The notes under the pieces were generated by a model, which saw only the letters and a list, made by a program, of their open reading frames with translations, was not told the DNA's origin and did no database searches. From Niabella agricola (GTDB lineage: Bacteria; Bacteroidota; Bacteroidia; Chitinophagales; Chitinophagaceae): DNA of 64,000 nucleotides. Shown piece by piece: positions 27,439 through 36,803 of the stretch (its first letter is position 1; each line of letters starts with the position of its first letter). The stretch is from positions 1,736,001 through 1,800,000 of the forward strand of contig NZ_JAJHIZ010000003.1 in assembly GCF_021538615.1 (NCBI RefSeq). The letters are read 5' to 3'. The translations under genes and the position numbers were made by a program.

Positions 27439-27462
27439 TTGTACTACAATTGAACAAAATTA
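27439..27462 (-). promoter_or_regulatory. Candidate promoter -7 element and autoregulatory operator of the FadR-type gene
   Basis: On the minus strand TAATTTTG (27455-27462) fits TAnnTTTG. Just downstream, TTGTACTACAA (27439-27449) is a perfect palindrome matching TNGTNNNACNA. It shares the core TGTnCTACA with the palindrome at the nan promoter, in similar geometry. No TTTG is present at -33. Confidence 0.55.
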
Positions 27463-27649
27463 TGCATTCACCGGAAATCGGCGTATTTATCTTTTGAGTG
27501 GCCGGCGAATAAACGCACCCCGTGCAGCCGCCGTCTGAACCATTGATCGCCCGGCCTCCGACCGGTGAGAGCTGCGCTGCAGGATTTTTACCATTCCTGT
27601 TGACAGCCAATCAACCCCGCCATTGCGGGCATGCACTTACCTGCGTCCG

Positions 27650-28138
27650 TTAAATGATAATGGCAGAACGGCGTTGCTGCACGCACCGGGTATACCCTTC
27701 AAAATACCCCGGAACATCATCGCCGGAGCCATTTTGCAGCCGGTTGCGTACCTGGTTGAAAGCCAGGATACTTGTTTCAAAAAAGGGCTGACCAGTGATG
27801 AAAATCGGCTGATCGAGCTTTTGATACCAATAGTAACTGCCACCAATATGTTTACGGGCAACCTCAAAAATATAGGCGCCCGCGCCTTTAATAATTTTTT
27901 GCTGTTGTTCGGCAGTCATTTCCTCATAAAATCCACTGGCGTCCTGGAGCAGGTCATCCAGTATTTTAAGACTGGTAACCGAAAAATCAAGCCCCGGGTA
28001 CCTGACTGTGTATTTCTGGATAAAACCCGCCGCCAGCAGTTCGAGTTCCTTATCGAGTGGTATTGCCGGTTGTGTTCCGGGACCTTTTTGGAGATCTCTT
28101 TTTTTATTTGTGCCATTAAAAAAATCGAAAAAACGCAT
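27650..28138 (-). CDS. Hypothetical protein, 162 residues
   Basis: I do not recognise this protein. It has no signal peptide and no membrane helix. It has a charged N terminus (about 1-30), then a mixed helical region (LKILDDLLQDASGFYEEMT), then a conserved-looking aromatic stretch GAGAYIFEVARKHIGGSYYWYQ near 85-106 and a tyrosine-rich end. The long antisense frame over the same bases lacks any protein-like pattern. It lies upstream of the FadR-type gene on the same strand with a 224-base gap, and diverges from gltB. A cytoplasmic role is likely; the function is unknown. Confidence 0.6.
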   Translation of the reverse strand: MRFFDFFNGTNKKRDLQKGPGTQPAIPLDKELELLAAGFIQKYTVRYPGLDFSVTSLKILDDLLQDASGFYEEMTAEQQQKIIKGAGAYIFEVARKHIGGSYYWYQKLDQPIFITGQPFFETSILAFNQVRNRLQNGSGDDVPGYFEGYTRCVQQRRSAIII

Positions 28139-28290
28139 AGGTTGAAGTTTAGACTGGTTGAATCATCTGCCGGGATAAAAATAACCCATTCATTTCAGAA
28201 ACCCGGGCATTAAATCGCAGTCTGGAACTGCCCGATAAAAAGTTCTGAAGCATTTTAGCAATAGCTATAAATCCGTTTTAATCCGCCCGT

Positions 28291-28318
28291 TTTTTTGTTG
28301 AAAAAATTCAACAAAAAA
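28291..28318. promoter_or_regulatory. Inverted repeat in the 326-base gltB upstream region
   Basis: TTTTTTGTTGAA, an AAAA spacer and TTCAACAAAAAA form a perfect 12-bp inverted repeat. It lies in the AT-rich spacer (28139-28464) between the divergent hypothetical gene and gltB, about 150 bases before the gltB ATG. It could be an operator or a terminator for the minus-strand side. No clean TTTG-N19-TAnnTTTG promoter is seen; the rest of the spacer is AT-rich with no other feature. Confidence 0.4.
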
Positions 28319-28464
28319 GATCTTTCATTTAAAAATTTTCAATTTTTTTATCGATTCAGATGGCTATTGTCTAAATAAGCAGAATTTTTATTAATTTACA
28401 CAGCTCGATTGCCCACTCTGTATTGAAAAGCCAAACTTATTTATTTAAAATCGTTATTTAAAAA

Positions 28465-31400
28465 ATGACAGAAAAAAAAGGATTATACGACCCTTCGTTT
28501 GAACGTGATGCGTGTGGGATCGGTTTTGTTGCCAATATAAAGGGCAATAAAAATCACCAGACCATTTCAGATGCCCTTACGGTTTTGGAAAACATGGATC
28601 ACAGGGGAGCCTGTGGCTACGAGCCCAATACGGGCGACGGCGCCGGTATTATGATTCAGATTCCGCATGAGCTTTTTTATGACGAATGTCTACAGATGGG
28701 GATCTCCCTTCCGGCGGTTGAAGAGTACGCCGTGGGTATGATCTTTTTCCCGAAGGAGGTAAAGGCCCGGGAAGAGTGTCGCGATATTTTTACCCGCGCT
28801 GCAGAAAAAATGCATATGAAGGTAATCCGCTGGCGTAATGTGCCGGTAAATCCTGATGGTATCGGCTCCTCGGCGCTTTCGGTTGAACCGGATATCGAGC
28901 AGGTGTTTCTTCAAAAACCCGACAATATCAAGACCTCCGAAGAGTTTGAGCGTAAGCTATTTGTGCTGCGTAAATATGCCACTCACCTGACCACCAACGC
29001 GGTAAAAAAAGATCCGATCGGCTTTTATATCAGTTCGCTGTCATGCAGAACCGTTATTTATAAAGGACAGTTCACCAGTTTCCAGGTACGCACATATTAC
29101 AAAGATCTTACCGATAACCGTACAGTAAGCGCTTTCGGACTGGTGCACTCCCGGTTTGCCACCAATACCTTTCCTTCCTGGCGACTGGCGCAGCCCTTCC
29201 GCTTTATTGCACACAACGGAGAGATTAATACGCTGCAGGGCAATCTGAACTGGTTACGCTCCAGCGAAAACAGCTTCGAATCACCGCTGTTTACCCGGGA
29301 AGAAATGGATATGCTGGTTCCCATTGTCAGCAACGACCAGAGTGACTCTGCCTGCCTGGACAATATGATTGAACTGCTGGCACTGACCGGCCGTTCACTG
29401 CCGCATGTAATGATGATGCTGATCCCCGAAGCCTGGGATGGCAACGAGGATATGGATCCTGTTAAAAAGGCATTTTACGAATTTCATGCCTGCCTGATGG
29501 AACCCTGGGACGGACCGGCCTCTATTTCGTTTACCGACGGAAAGATCATTGGCGCCACACTGGACCGGAACGGGCTGCGTCCTTCCCGCTATTGCGTAAC
29601 CAGCGATGGACGTGTAATTATGGCTTCTGAAACCGGCGCATTACCGGTAGATCAGAGCCTTGTAATTGAAAAAGGACGTCTGCAGCCAGGGAAAATGTTT
29701 GTGGTAGATATGGAGCAGGGCCGCATCATCAGTGATGAAGAACTGAAAAAAGAGATCTGTTCACAAAAACCATACGGCGACTGGCTCAACAAGCATAAGA
29801 TCCGCTTGAATGAGCTCCCTGAACCCAGGGTTATGTTTACCAACCTGAGCGAAGACCAGATTTTCCGCTATCAGAAATCGTTTGGTTATACTTCGGAAGA
29901 TGTTGAAAATATCATCTCGCCGATGGCCATCACCGGCAAAGAGCCGATTGGTGCCATGGGCGTAGATACCCCGCTGGCCGTATTGAGCGATCAGCCCCAG
30001 CATTTAAGTTCTTACTTTAAACAATTATTTGCGCAGGTAACCAATCCGCCCATCGACCCGATCCGGGAACGGATGGTAATGTCTCTGGCCACTTTTGTAG
30101 GCGATAACGGCAGCCTGTTGATTGAAGATGAAATGGATTGCCATGTGGTAGCCTTAAAGCAACCCGTGCTTACCAATTTTGAGCTGGAAACCCTGCGCAG
30201 CATCGATACCGGCACCTTCCAGGCGAAAACCCTGCAGTGTTATTTCCGGGCTGATGGCAAACCCGGCTCTCTGGAAAAAGGCCTGGACCGGATCTGTGCT
30301 TATGCCGAAGACGCGGTGAATGATGGCTTTGAGGTGTTGGTATTGCAGGATCGGGCGATTGACAGTCAGCATGCGCCCATTCCTTCGCTGCTGGCCGTTT
30401 CAGCCGTGCACCATCATTTGATCCGGAAAGGGTTGCGTGGTAAAGTAGGTATCGTTGTGGAAGCCGGTGATGTTTGGGAAGTGCACCACTTCGCCTGCCT
30501 GCTGGGCTTTGGCGCTACGGCCATTAATCCCTACCTGGCTTTCTCTACCATTCACAACCTGAAAGAAACCGGTAAAATAAAGACCGCCCTTTCTACAGAA
30601 GAGCTGTATAAAAATTATATTAAAGCTGTAAGCGATGGTCTGCTGAAAGTCTTCTCCAAAATGGGTATCTCTACCCTGCAGTCTTACCAGGGTGCCCAGA
30701 TTTTTGAAATCATCGGTTTGAACCAGGCCGTGGTGCGGAAATACTTTGCCGGAACCACTTCCCGGATTGAAGGGATGGGACTGGATGAAATTGCACGCGA
30801 AGCATTAACCAAACATCATTTTGGATTCAGCCAGAAACCCAGCCCCGTAGATCAGCTTCCTACAGGAGGCTTCTACCAGTGGAAACGGAAAGGGGAAGCA
30901 CACCTGTTCAACCCGCAGACCATTCACCTGTTGCAGTATTCAACGAAGATGAATGACTACAACATCTTTAAAAAATACACCAAGCTGGTAAACGACCAAA
31001 CCTCCAAGGCGATCACCTTAAGAGGGTTGCTCGATTTCAAACGCAGCCGCAAACCCATCTCCATTGACGAGGTAGAACCGGCTGAAAAAATATATAAACG
31101 TTTTGCTACCGGCGCAATGAGCTTTGGCTCTATCAGCTGGGAAGCACATACCACACTGGCCATTGCCATGAACCGCCTGGGCGGCAAAAGCAATACCGGT
31201 GAAGGCGGCGAAGATGAAGCCCGTTACACACCATTGGAAAATGGCGACAGTATGCGTAGTGCCATCAAACAGGTAGCCAGCGCCCGGTTTGGTGTAACAA
31301 GCCTGTATTTAACAGAGGCGGATGAACTGCAGATCAAAATGGCGCAGGGTGCCAAGCCCGGCGAAGGCGGACAGCTCCCCGGTGACAAAGTAGATGACTG

Positions 31401-32979
31401 GATCGGAAAGACCCGGCATGCGACACCCGGAGTGGGATTGATTTCTCCTCCCCCGCACCACGACATTTATTCGATTGAGGACCTGGCACAGCTGATCTTT
31501 GATCTGAAGAATGCCAACCGCCATGCGCGCATCAATGTAAAGCTGGTAAGCAAGGCCGGTGTAGGCACCATTGCCGCTGGTGTTACAAAGGCAAAGGCCG
31601 ATGTGGTACTGATTGCCGGTCATGACGGAGGTACCGGCGCGTCACCTATCAGCTCTATCCGTCACGCAGGATTACCCTGGGAACTGGGCGTAGCTGAAGC
31701 GCAACAAACGCTGGTGAAGAACAAATTAAGAAGCCGGGTGGTATTGCAAACCGACGGTCAGATGCGTACCGGCCGCGATATTGTGATTGCCGCTATGCTG
31801 GGCGCCGAAGAATGGGGCGTAGCTACGGCCGCGCTGATCGTAGAAGGCTGCATCATGATGCGGAAATGCCACCTGAATACCTGCCCTGTTGGTGTGGCTA
31901 CGCAGGATCCGGAACTGAGGAAACGGTTTACGGGTAATCCTGATCACGTGGTAAACTTCTTTAAGTTCCTGACAGAAGACATGCGGGAAGTAATGGCGGA
32001 GCTAGGCTATCGCACCGTAGACGAAATGATTGGTCAGTCGAGTGAACTGAAAGTAAGAGAAGGCATTACCCACTGGAAATACAAGAACCTGGATCTTTCT
32101 CCGATCCTTTACCGCCAGCAGGAAGAAGCGGGTATCGGTCTTTACCATTCAGAAGAGCAGGATCATGGCATTAAATCGGTACTCGACTGGAAATTCGTAG
32201 AAGCGGCAAAACCCGCCATTGAGAACGGAACTCCTGTAAAAGCGGCATTCGATATTGTGAATACCGATCGTGCAGCTGGGACCATTCTTTCACACGAGAT
32301 CACCAAAAAATACCGTTCAGAAGGTTTGCCGGAAGATACTGTACACCTGAAGTTGAAGGGAACGGCCGGGCAAAGTTTTGGCGCGTTCTGTAACAAAGGC
32401 ATCACGCTGGAACTGGAAGGCGATGCCAACGATTATTTTGGTAAAGGGCTGAGCGGCGCCAAGCTGATCACCTACCCCGATGCCAAGGCCGGTTTTGTTG
32501 CGGAGGAGAACAGCATCATTGGTAACGTGGCGTTTTACGGTGCCACCAGCGGTGAAGGTTTTATCCGCGGAAAAGCGGGTGAGCGCTTTGCTGTGCGCAA
32601 CTCCGGTGCCACCGTTGTGGTAGAAGGTGTTGGCGATCATGGTTGTGAATACATGACCGGGGGTAAGGCCATTATCCTGGGTAATACCGGCCGGAACTTT
32701 GCAGCTGGTATGAGCGGGGGAATCGCCTTTGTATACGATGCCAGTCAGAAATTTGCAGACAACTGTAATAAGGAAATGGTAGAGTTGGATCCGGTGAGCG
32801 ATACCGATGCCCAGTTCCTGAATGAGTATATCTCTAAACATTATCGGTATACCAACAGCCCAGTAGCCAAATTCATCCTGGATGATTTTGAGAACCAGCT
32901 GAAGAACTTTGTAAAAGTATTCCCTTCCGAATACAAGAAAGTGCTACTGGCAAAGGAAGAGCAAAAACAATTAGCATAA
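28465..32979 (+). CDS. gltB: Glutamate synthase large subunit
   Basis: This 1504-residue protein has the full family length. The N-terminal class II glutaminase domain has its nucleophile at C17 (ERDACGIG), exposed after propeptide removal. A central domain follows (about 470-760), then the FMN-binding synthase barrel (about 830-1200) with GEGGEDEARY and the cluster cysteines in CIMMRKCHLNTCPVG, which hold a [3Fe-4S] centre. A C-terminal GXGXG beta-helix ends the protein. It moves the glutamine amide to 2-oxoglutarate, making two glutamates. The small subunit gene follows 64 bases later, so the two form an operon. No oddity is seen. Confidence 0.97.
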   Translation: MTEKKGLYDPSFERDACGIGFVANIKGNKNHQTISDALTVLENMDHRGACGYEPNTGDGAGIMIQIPHELFYDECLQMGISLPAVEEYAVGMIFFPKEVKAREECRDIFTRAAEKMHMKVIRWRNVPVNPDGIGSSALSVEPDIEQVFLQKPDNIKTSEEFERKLFVLRKYATHLTTNAVKKDPIGFYISSLSCRTVIYKGQFTSFQVRTYYKDLTDNRTVSAFGLVHSRFATNTFPSWRLAQPFRFIAHNGEINTLQGNLNWLRSSENSFESPLFTREEMDMLVPIVSNDQSDSACLDNMIELLALTGRSLPHVMMMLIPEAWDGNEDMDPVKKAFYEFHACLMEPWDGPASISFTDGKIIGATLDRNGLRPSRYCVTSDGRVIMASETGALPVDQSLVIEKGRLQPGKMFVVDMEQGRIISDEELKKEICSQKPYGDWLNKHKIRLNELPEPRVMFTNLSEDQIFRYQKSFGYTSEDVENIISPMAITGKEPIGAMGVDTPLAVLSDQPQHLSSYFKQLFAQVTNPPIDPIRERMVMSLATFVGDNGSLLIEDEMDCHVVALKQPVLTNFELETLRSIDTGTFQAKTLQCYFRADGKPGSLEKGLDRICAYAEDAVNDGFEVLVLQDRAIDSQHAPIPSLLAVSAVHHHLIRKGLRGKVGIVVEAGDVWEVHHFACLLGFGATAINPYLAFSTIHNLKETGKIKTALSTEELYKNYIKAVSDGLLKVFSKMGISTLQSYQGAQIFEIIGLNQAVVRKYFAGTTSRIEGMGLDEIAREALTKHHFGFSQKPSPVDQLPTGGFYQWKRKGEAHLFNPQTIHLLQYSTKMNDYNIFKKYTKLVNDQTSKAITLRGLLDFKRSRKPISIDEVEPAEKIYKRFATGAMSFGSISWEAHTTLAIAMNRLGGKSNTGEGGEDEARYTPLENGDSMRSAIKQVASARFGVTSLYLTEADELQIKMAQGAKPGEGGQLPGDKVDDWIGKTRHATPGVGLISPPPHHDIYSIEDLAQLIFDLKNANRHARINVKLVSKAGVGTIAAGVTKAKADVVLIAGHDGGTGASPISSIRHAGLPWELGVAEAQQTLVKNKLRSRVVLQTDGQMRTGRDIVIAAMLGAEEWGVATAALIVEGCIMMRKCHLNTCPVGVATQDPELRKRFTGNPDHVVNFFKFLTEDMREVMAELGYRTVDEMIGQSSELKVREGITHWKYKNLDLSPILYRQQEEAGIGLYHSEEQDHGIKSVLDWKFVEAAKPAIENGTPVKAAFDIVNTDRAAGTILSHEITKKYRSEGLPEDTVHLKLKGTAGQSFGAFCNKGITLELEGDANDYFGKGLSGAKLITYPDAKAGFVAEENSIIGNVAFYGATSGEGFIRGKAGERFAVRNSGATVVVEGVGDHGCEYMTGGKAIILGNTGRNFAAGMSGGIAFVYDASQKFADNCNKEMVELDPVSDTDAQFLNEYISKHYRYTNSPVAKFILDDFENQLKNFVKVFPSEYKKVLLAKEEQKQLA

Positions 32980-33043
32980 ATCAGCGATCAGCAATCAGAA
33001 ATTAGCGATCAGCAATTAGCAATCAGAAATCAGAAATTAAAAA
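32980..33043. repeat. Short AATCAG-type repeats between gltB and gltD
   Basis: The spacer consists almost wholly of repeated words such as ATCAGCAATCAG, AATTAGC and AATCAGAAATCAG. Similar words recur near 40160 and 51260, so this is a low-complexity dispersed motif rather than a gene or clear regulatory site. Confidence 0.6.
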
Positions 33044-34549
33044 ATGGGTAAACCAACAGGATTTTTAGAGTTTTCCAGAGAAACTCCCCAAAAAAAAGCA
33101 GTAACGGAACGCGTCCAGCACTATAAAGAGTTCGTTGAATTATTTCCGGAAGATAAACTGAATAACCAGGCCGCCCGATGTATGGATTGTGGCGTTCCGT
33201 TTTGCCACAGCGGCTGTCCGCTGGGTAACGTGATCCCCGAGTTTAACGACGCCGTATACCGGAAGGAATATAAAGAAGCATATGATATCCTGAGCTCCAC
33301 CAATAATTTCCCGGAGTTTACAGGAAGGATTTGTCCGGCGCCCTGCGAATCCGCCTGTGTATTGGGCATCAACCAACCTCCTATTGCGATCGAAGAGATC
33401 GAAAAGCATATCATTGAGATCGCTTTTGAACGGGGATTTGTCTCCAAAAAAGGACCCAATATCCGCACTGGCAAGAAGGTAGCCGTTGTAGGCAGCGGAC
33501 CTTCCGGTTTGGCAGCAGCAGCACAGCTCAACTATGCGGGTCATACAGTAACTGTTTTTGAGCGGGACGAAAAACCAGGCGGCCTGCTGCGTTACGGCAT
33601 TCCCGACTTCAAACTGGAAAAATGGGTGGTAGACCGCCGTATTGAAGTGATGCAGGAAGAGGGGGTCGAATTCCGTTGCCACGCGAATGTAGGCAAGAAC
33701 ATCAGTATTCATGACCTGCTCAGAAACTATGACGCCGTGGTCCTGTGTGGCGGAAGCACGGTTCCCCGGAATCTTCCCATCCCGGGTCGGGAATTGAAAG
33801 GCGTTCATTTCGCCATGGACTTCCTTAAACAGAATAATAAACGCGTTGATGGAAAGGATTTCCTGGCGCACCGGGATATTGAAAGCAATATTCTGCCTGA
33901 AGAGGTACTGGCCACCGGCAAAAACGTGGTGGTGATTGGAGGCGGGGATACCGGCAGCGACTGTGTAGGCACCAGCAACCGGCATAAGGCGGCTTCAGTA
34001 ACCCAGTTTGAGTTATTACCGATGCCCCCAAAAGAACGTACAGATGCCATGCCCTGGCCTTCTTATCCTATGCTGTTGAAAACGACTACCAGCCACGAAG
34101 AAGGTGCCAACAGGCATTGGTCCATTGCCACTAAAGAATTCAGGGGCGACGAAAACGGGAACCTGAAAACCCTTGTGGTAGTAGACCTTGAGTGGAAGAC
34201 CCCTGAACCGGGAAAACCGGCCCAGTTTACTGAGGTACCCGGTTCCGAGCGAGAAATGCCCTGCGAGCTGGCATTGCTGGCCATGGGGTTTGTACATCCT
34301 CAATACCAGGGACTCCTTGAAGAGTTGGATGTGGAACTGGACAATCGGGGCAATGTAAAAGCCTCTGAACAGGCGTACAAAACTAATATCCCGAAAGTAT
34401 TCACTGCCGGTGATATGCGCCGGGGCCAGAGCCTGGTGGTATGGGCGATCAGCGAAGGACGCGAATGCGCCCGGAAAGTAGATGAGTTCCTGATGGGGCA
34501 TTCTATATTGGAATCGAAAGAACAGTCGGTGCTAATGTCATTCGAATAA
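33044..34549 (+). CDS. gltD: Glutamate synthase small subunit
   Basis: This 501-residue protein supplies electrons from NAD(P)H to GltB. The N-terminal Fer4_20 domain shows CMDCGVPFCHSGCP and GRICPAPCESAC (residues ~45-110), giving the cysteines for two [4Fe-4S] clusters. An FAD-binding Rossmann motif VAVVGSGPSGLAAA begins near residue 146, with EKPGGLLRYGIP after it. An NAD(P)H-binding VVVIGGGDTGSDC lies near 296, and the C-terminal FAD closing segment TAGDMRRGQSLVVWAI is present. It is directly downstream of gltB. Confidence 0.96.
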   Translation: MGKPTGFLEFSRETPQKKAVTERVQHYKEFVELFPEDKLNNQAARCMDCGVPFCHSGCPLGNVIPEFNDAVYRKEYKEAYDILSSTNNFPEFTGRICPAPCESACVLGINQPPIAIEEIEKHIIEIAFERGFVSKKGPNIRTGKKVAVVGSGPSGLAAAAQLNYAGHTVTVFERDEKPGGLLRYGIPDFKLEKWVVDRRIEVMQEEGVEFRCHANVGKNISIHDLLRNYDAVVLCGGSTVPRNLPIPGRELKGVHFAMDFLKQNNKRVDGKDFLAHRDIESNILPEEVLATGKNVVVIGGGDTGSDCVGTSNRHKAASVTQFELLPMPPKERTDAMPWPSYPMLLKTTTSHEEGANRHWSIATKEFRGDENGNLKTLVVVDLEWKTPEPGKPAQFTEVPGSEREMPCELALLAMGFVHPQYQGLLEELDVELDNRGNVKASEQAYKTNIPKVFTAGDMRRGQSLVVWAISEGRECARKVDEFLMGHSILESKEQSVLMSFE

Positions 34550-34581
34550 TGCCGGGATACCCCGAAAAGCAATAAACGCAT

Positions 34582-34615
34582 AAAGCTGTCTCATTCAATT
34601 GAGACAGCTTTTTTA
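34582..34615 (+). terminator. Intrinsic terminator after gltD
   Basis: A perfect 12-bp stem, AAAGCTGTCTCA with TGAGACAGCTTT, a six-base loop and a T run end the gltBD operon 32 bases after the stop. Confidence 0.9.
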
Positions 34616-34629
34616 TGAACACAGGGGCA

Positions 34630-34895
34630 CTTGAGTTATAAGTCGGTTCTCCTGCCGCCTATACCAGCTTTAGCTTTCTGTGCTTCAGTGGCATCCTCCT
34701 GAATTCCATACCCGTTTTTATAGCCACAGAAGAATTGAGTTAGTTTATTCTTCAGCCACATACCTCCGCTCTGTGTTTCTGTGCTTTAGTGGCATCCTCC
34801 TACATTCCATACCCGCTTTTATAGCCACAGAGGCATTGAGTTATAGTTTGTTTCCCAACGACGTAACTCTGCTCTGTGTTTCTGCGGTTTAGTGT
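34630..34895. repeat. About 102-bp tandem repeat, 2-3 diverged copies
   Basis: The words TTCTGTGCTTCAGTGGCATC and TTCTGTGCTTTAGTGGCATC begin at 34676 and 34777, and a worn third copy (TTCTGCGGTTTAGTGTCATC) at 34880, giving steps of 101 and 103 bases. Between them TATAGCCACAGA...ATTGAGTTA is also repeated, and a fragment of that part precedes the first copy. The block is non-coding and lies between convergent gltD and ompA-like genes. Confidence 0.8.
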
Positions 34896-34903
34896 CATCG
34901 CAC

Positions 34904-34932
34904 AAAAAACCCTTCCCAAACGGGAAGGGTTT
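34904..34932 (-). terminator. Intrinsic terminator of the OmpA-family gene
   Basis: AAACCCTTCCC and GGGAAGGGTTT form an 11-bp stem with a four-base loop. On the minus strand it is followed by a six-T run, 24 bases after the stop of the gene at 34956. Confidence 0.85.
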
Positions 34933-34955
34933 ATATTTGTTATAGCAAAAAGTTA

Positions 34956-36602
34956 CTATTTTTTGCGAAGATTTGGATGCGGAGGAGCAACAGTATTCGG
35001 TCCGTCTTCACCCGGTGCAGCTGCACGGATATCTACGGTGTTGCAATCACCACCTTCCTGACCAGAAGAGAAGATAAATCTGTCTCCGCTGATACCTTCT
35101 TTTTCCTGTAAGTGTGTAATCACTTTGTTTACGTGATCCCAGCTCAGTTGCTGTTGTTTCTTAGTAGCAGCGCAATAGCCTACTACAACCACTTTACAGT
35201 TGGGGTTTGCTCTCAGTTTAGAAGCTACAGTAGCTAAAGAAGCAGCAGCATCTGCAGAAAGCGTGTTAGAGTTTGCTTTGAAGGTTACGCTTGGTAAAGC
35301 ACCCAGTAAAGTAGCGCAATCATCGGCGGGTTTAACACCACAACCTTCCGGACAAGGACATTTACCAACTCCATCAGCATCTACCGGCTGGCAGTATGTA
35401 GGAGTGATCAGCTCTTTATCTTTACAATCAGGAACACCGTCACCATCTGTATCGCGGCTTACACCATGTGTATCAACCGGGCAACCTGCAGGAGTTTGCT
35501 CCTGGTCGAATTGGTCAGTTACGCCATCACCGTCAGCATCCGGCAGAACGATTTCAGGCACACGACGCAGTTCTCCGTAAGCATAGTTCAGCGGGTTCAG
35601 CCAGTACAGGGGCTCAACTCTTCTGGATTTGTTACCCAGGTTAAAGTTCAGACCTACAGTCAGGTAGTTAAAGAAGTCTTTATCAGGGCTCAGAGAAGGT
35701 TGCTCTGCCCAACGCTGACCGTCTAAAAGATCAGAAGCATTCATGTTGTAGATCACACGATCTTCAACAGCCAGGTTTACACGGGGAGACAGTCTGAAAG
35801 CAATACCAGCACCTGCTGTAGCAGAAGGCGTGATATAACCAGCAAACATTTTGCTCCATTTAACGCTGGGGTCTCTTTCAGCAGGAGATTCATAAGAATC
35901 ATCCAGCATGTCTTTCGCTGCTTTCATCGCATCTTTACGGTTTGTGTTGTCCTGTGTTCCGGGAGCAGGGAAGGTATATTTGCTGGAACCATTCAGGGCG
36001 TTAACCGATGTACGGAAGGTGTTTACACCAACACCCGCCAGCGCATAGATAGTAGCACCGGTCTGTGCTTTATAGAAACGGATGTTTCCTAAATTAAACA
36101 GTGCCTGCAAGGACAGATCCTGAGCAACTGTTTTGTAGTTGTAGTTAACACGGTCTCCGCCATAACCGGCAGCGATCCAGGGATTGTCAGCCGGAGCTTT
36201 TGAATACCCTGTAGAAGGTCTCCAGTTCAGCCCTTTGGCTACACCGTAAACATACTCCAGTCTTAACGACATTACATGACCCAAGGACTTACGGATGTGT
36301 CCGCCAAATCCAAAAGAATTTCCAAAACGGGCATCTACATCACCGTTTACTAAGAAAGATCCACCTTTGATACCGAGTTCCCACATGTCTTTAGGTTTAG
36401 CGGGATAATCGCTTGTACCAACCATAAAGTCATTATGCTGCTGCAGTCTTTTACCAGAATAGTAATTAGAATCTGTAACAGAATAAGTACCGTACAACGG
36501 GTGAGGCGCAGTGTACGGATGCGAAGGGCTTACCTGAGAAAACCCTGTAGACGCAATAAGGCAGCCTAGACCTGCCAATAATGTGTACTTTTTGCTTGTC
36601 AT
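34956..36602 (-). CDS. OmpA-family outer-membrane protein with calcium-type repeats
   Basis: This 548-residue protein has a signal peptide (to TGFSQ), an N-terminal beta-barrel-like porin region (about 60-340), then thrombospondin type 3-like acidic repeats (DADGDGVTDQFD and DTDGDGVPDCKDKE near 360-400) and a C-terminal OmpA/peptidoglycan-binding-like domain (about 430-530) with SNTLSADAAASLATVASKL. The order is the common major Bacteroidota OmpA form that links outer membrane to cell wall. The usual OmpA motif is divergent, so peptidoglycan binding is probable rather than certain. It has its own strong promoter and terminator. Codon use is strongly biased, as in highly expressed genes. Confidence 0.88.
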   Translation of the reverse strand: MTSKKYTLLAGLGCLIASTGFSQVSPSHPYTAPHPLYGTYSVTDSNYYSGKRLQQHNDFMVGTSDYPAKPKDMWELGIKGGSFLVNGDVDARFGNSFGFGGHIRKSLGHVMSLRLEYVYGVAKGLNWRPSTGYSKAPADNPWIAAGYGGDRVNYNYKTVAQDLSLQALFNLGNIRFYKAQTGATIYALAGVGVNTFRTSVNALNGSSKYTFPAPGTQDNTNRKDAMKAAKDMLDDSYESPAERDPSVKWSKMFAGYITPSATAGAGIAFRLSPRVNLAVEDRVIYNMNASDLLDGQRWAEQPSLSPDKDFFNYLTVGLNFNLGNKSRRVEPLYWLNPLNYAYGELRRVPEIVLPDADGDGVTDQFDQEQTPAGCPVDTHGVSRDTDGDGVPDCKDKELITPTYCQPVDADGVGKCPCPEGCGVKPADDCATLLGALPSVTFKANSNTLSADAAASLATVASKLRANPNCKVVVVGYCAATKKQQQLSWDHVNKVITHLQEKEGISGDRFIFSSGQEGGDCNTVDIRAAAPGEDGPNTVAPPHPNLRKK

Positions 36603-36645
36603 AACTAAGGATTAAGATTTAAAAACGATTTCCTAAAATGAATAG

Positions 36646-36676
36646 CAAATTTAAAGCCATTTCTTAAATAAACAAA
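36646..36676 (-). promoter_or_regulatory. Promoter of the OmpA-family gene
   Basis: On the minus strand TTTG (36673-36676), 19 bases, then TAAATTTG (36646-36653) match TTTG-N19-TAnnTTTG exactly. The ATG at 36602 lies 43 bases downstream of the -7 element. The spacer up to 36800 is AT-rich. Confidence 0.75.
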
Positions 36677-36803
36677 TTTTTAACCAAAAAAAATAATAAA
36701 AAAAACGACGTTTCTTATTTATTTTCAATTAAAAATGAGTAGATTAAATCACCCCAATTTGATGGATTTAGCCTTATTTTGCCCATAATATTACCCATTG
36801 ACA

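Noticed and set aside
27623..28213. 196-codon plus-strand frame opposite the hypothetical gene
   Set aside because: The minus-strand frame has a better start and protein-like composition.
34630..34895. CRISPR array
   Set aside because: Only two to three long diverged units with no spacers and no cas genes nearby.
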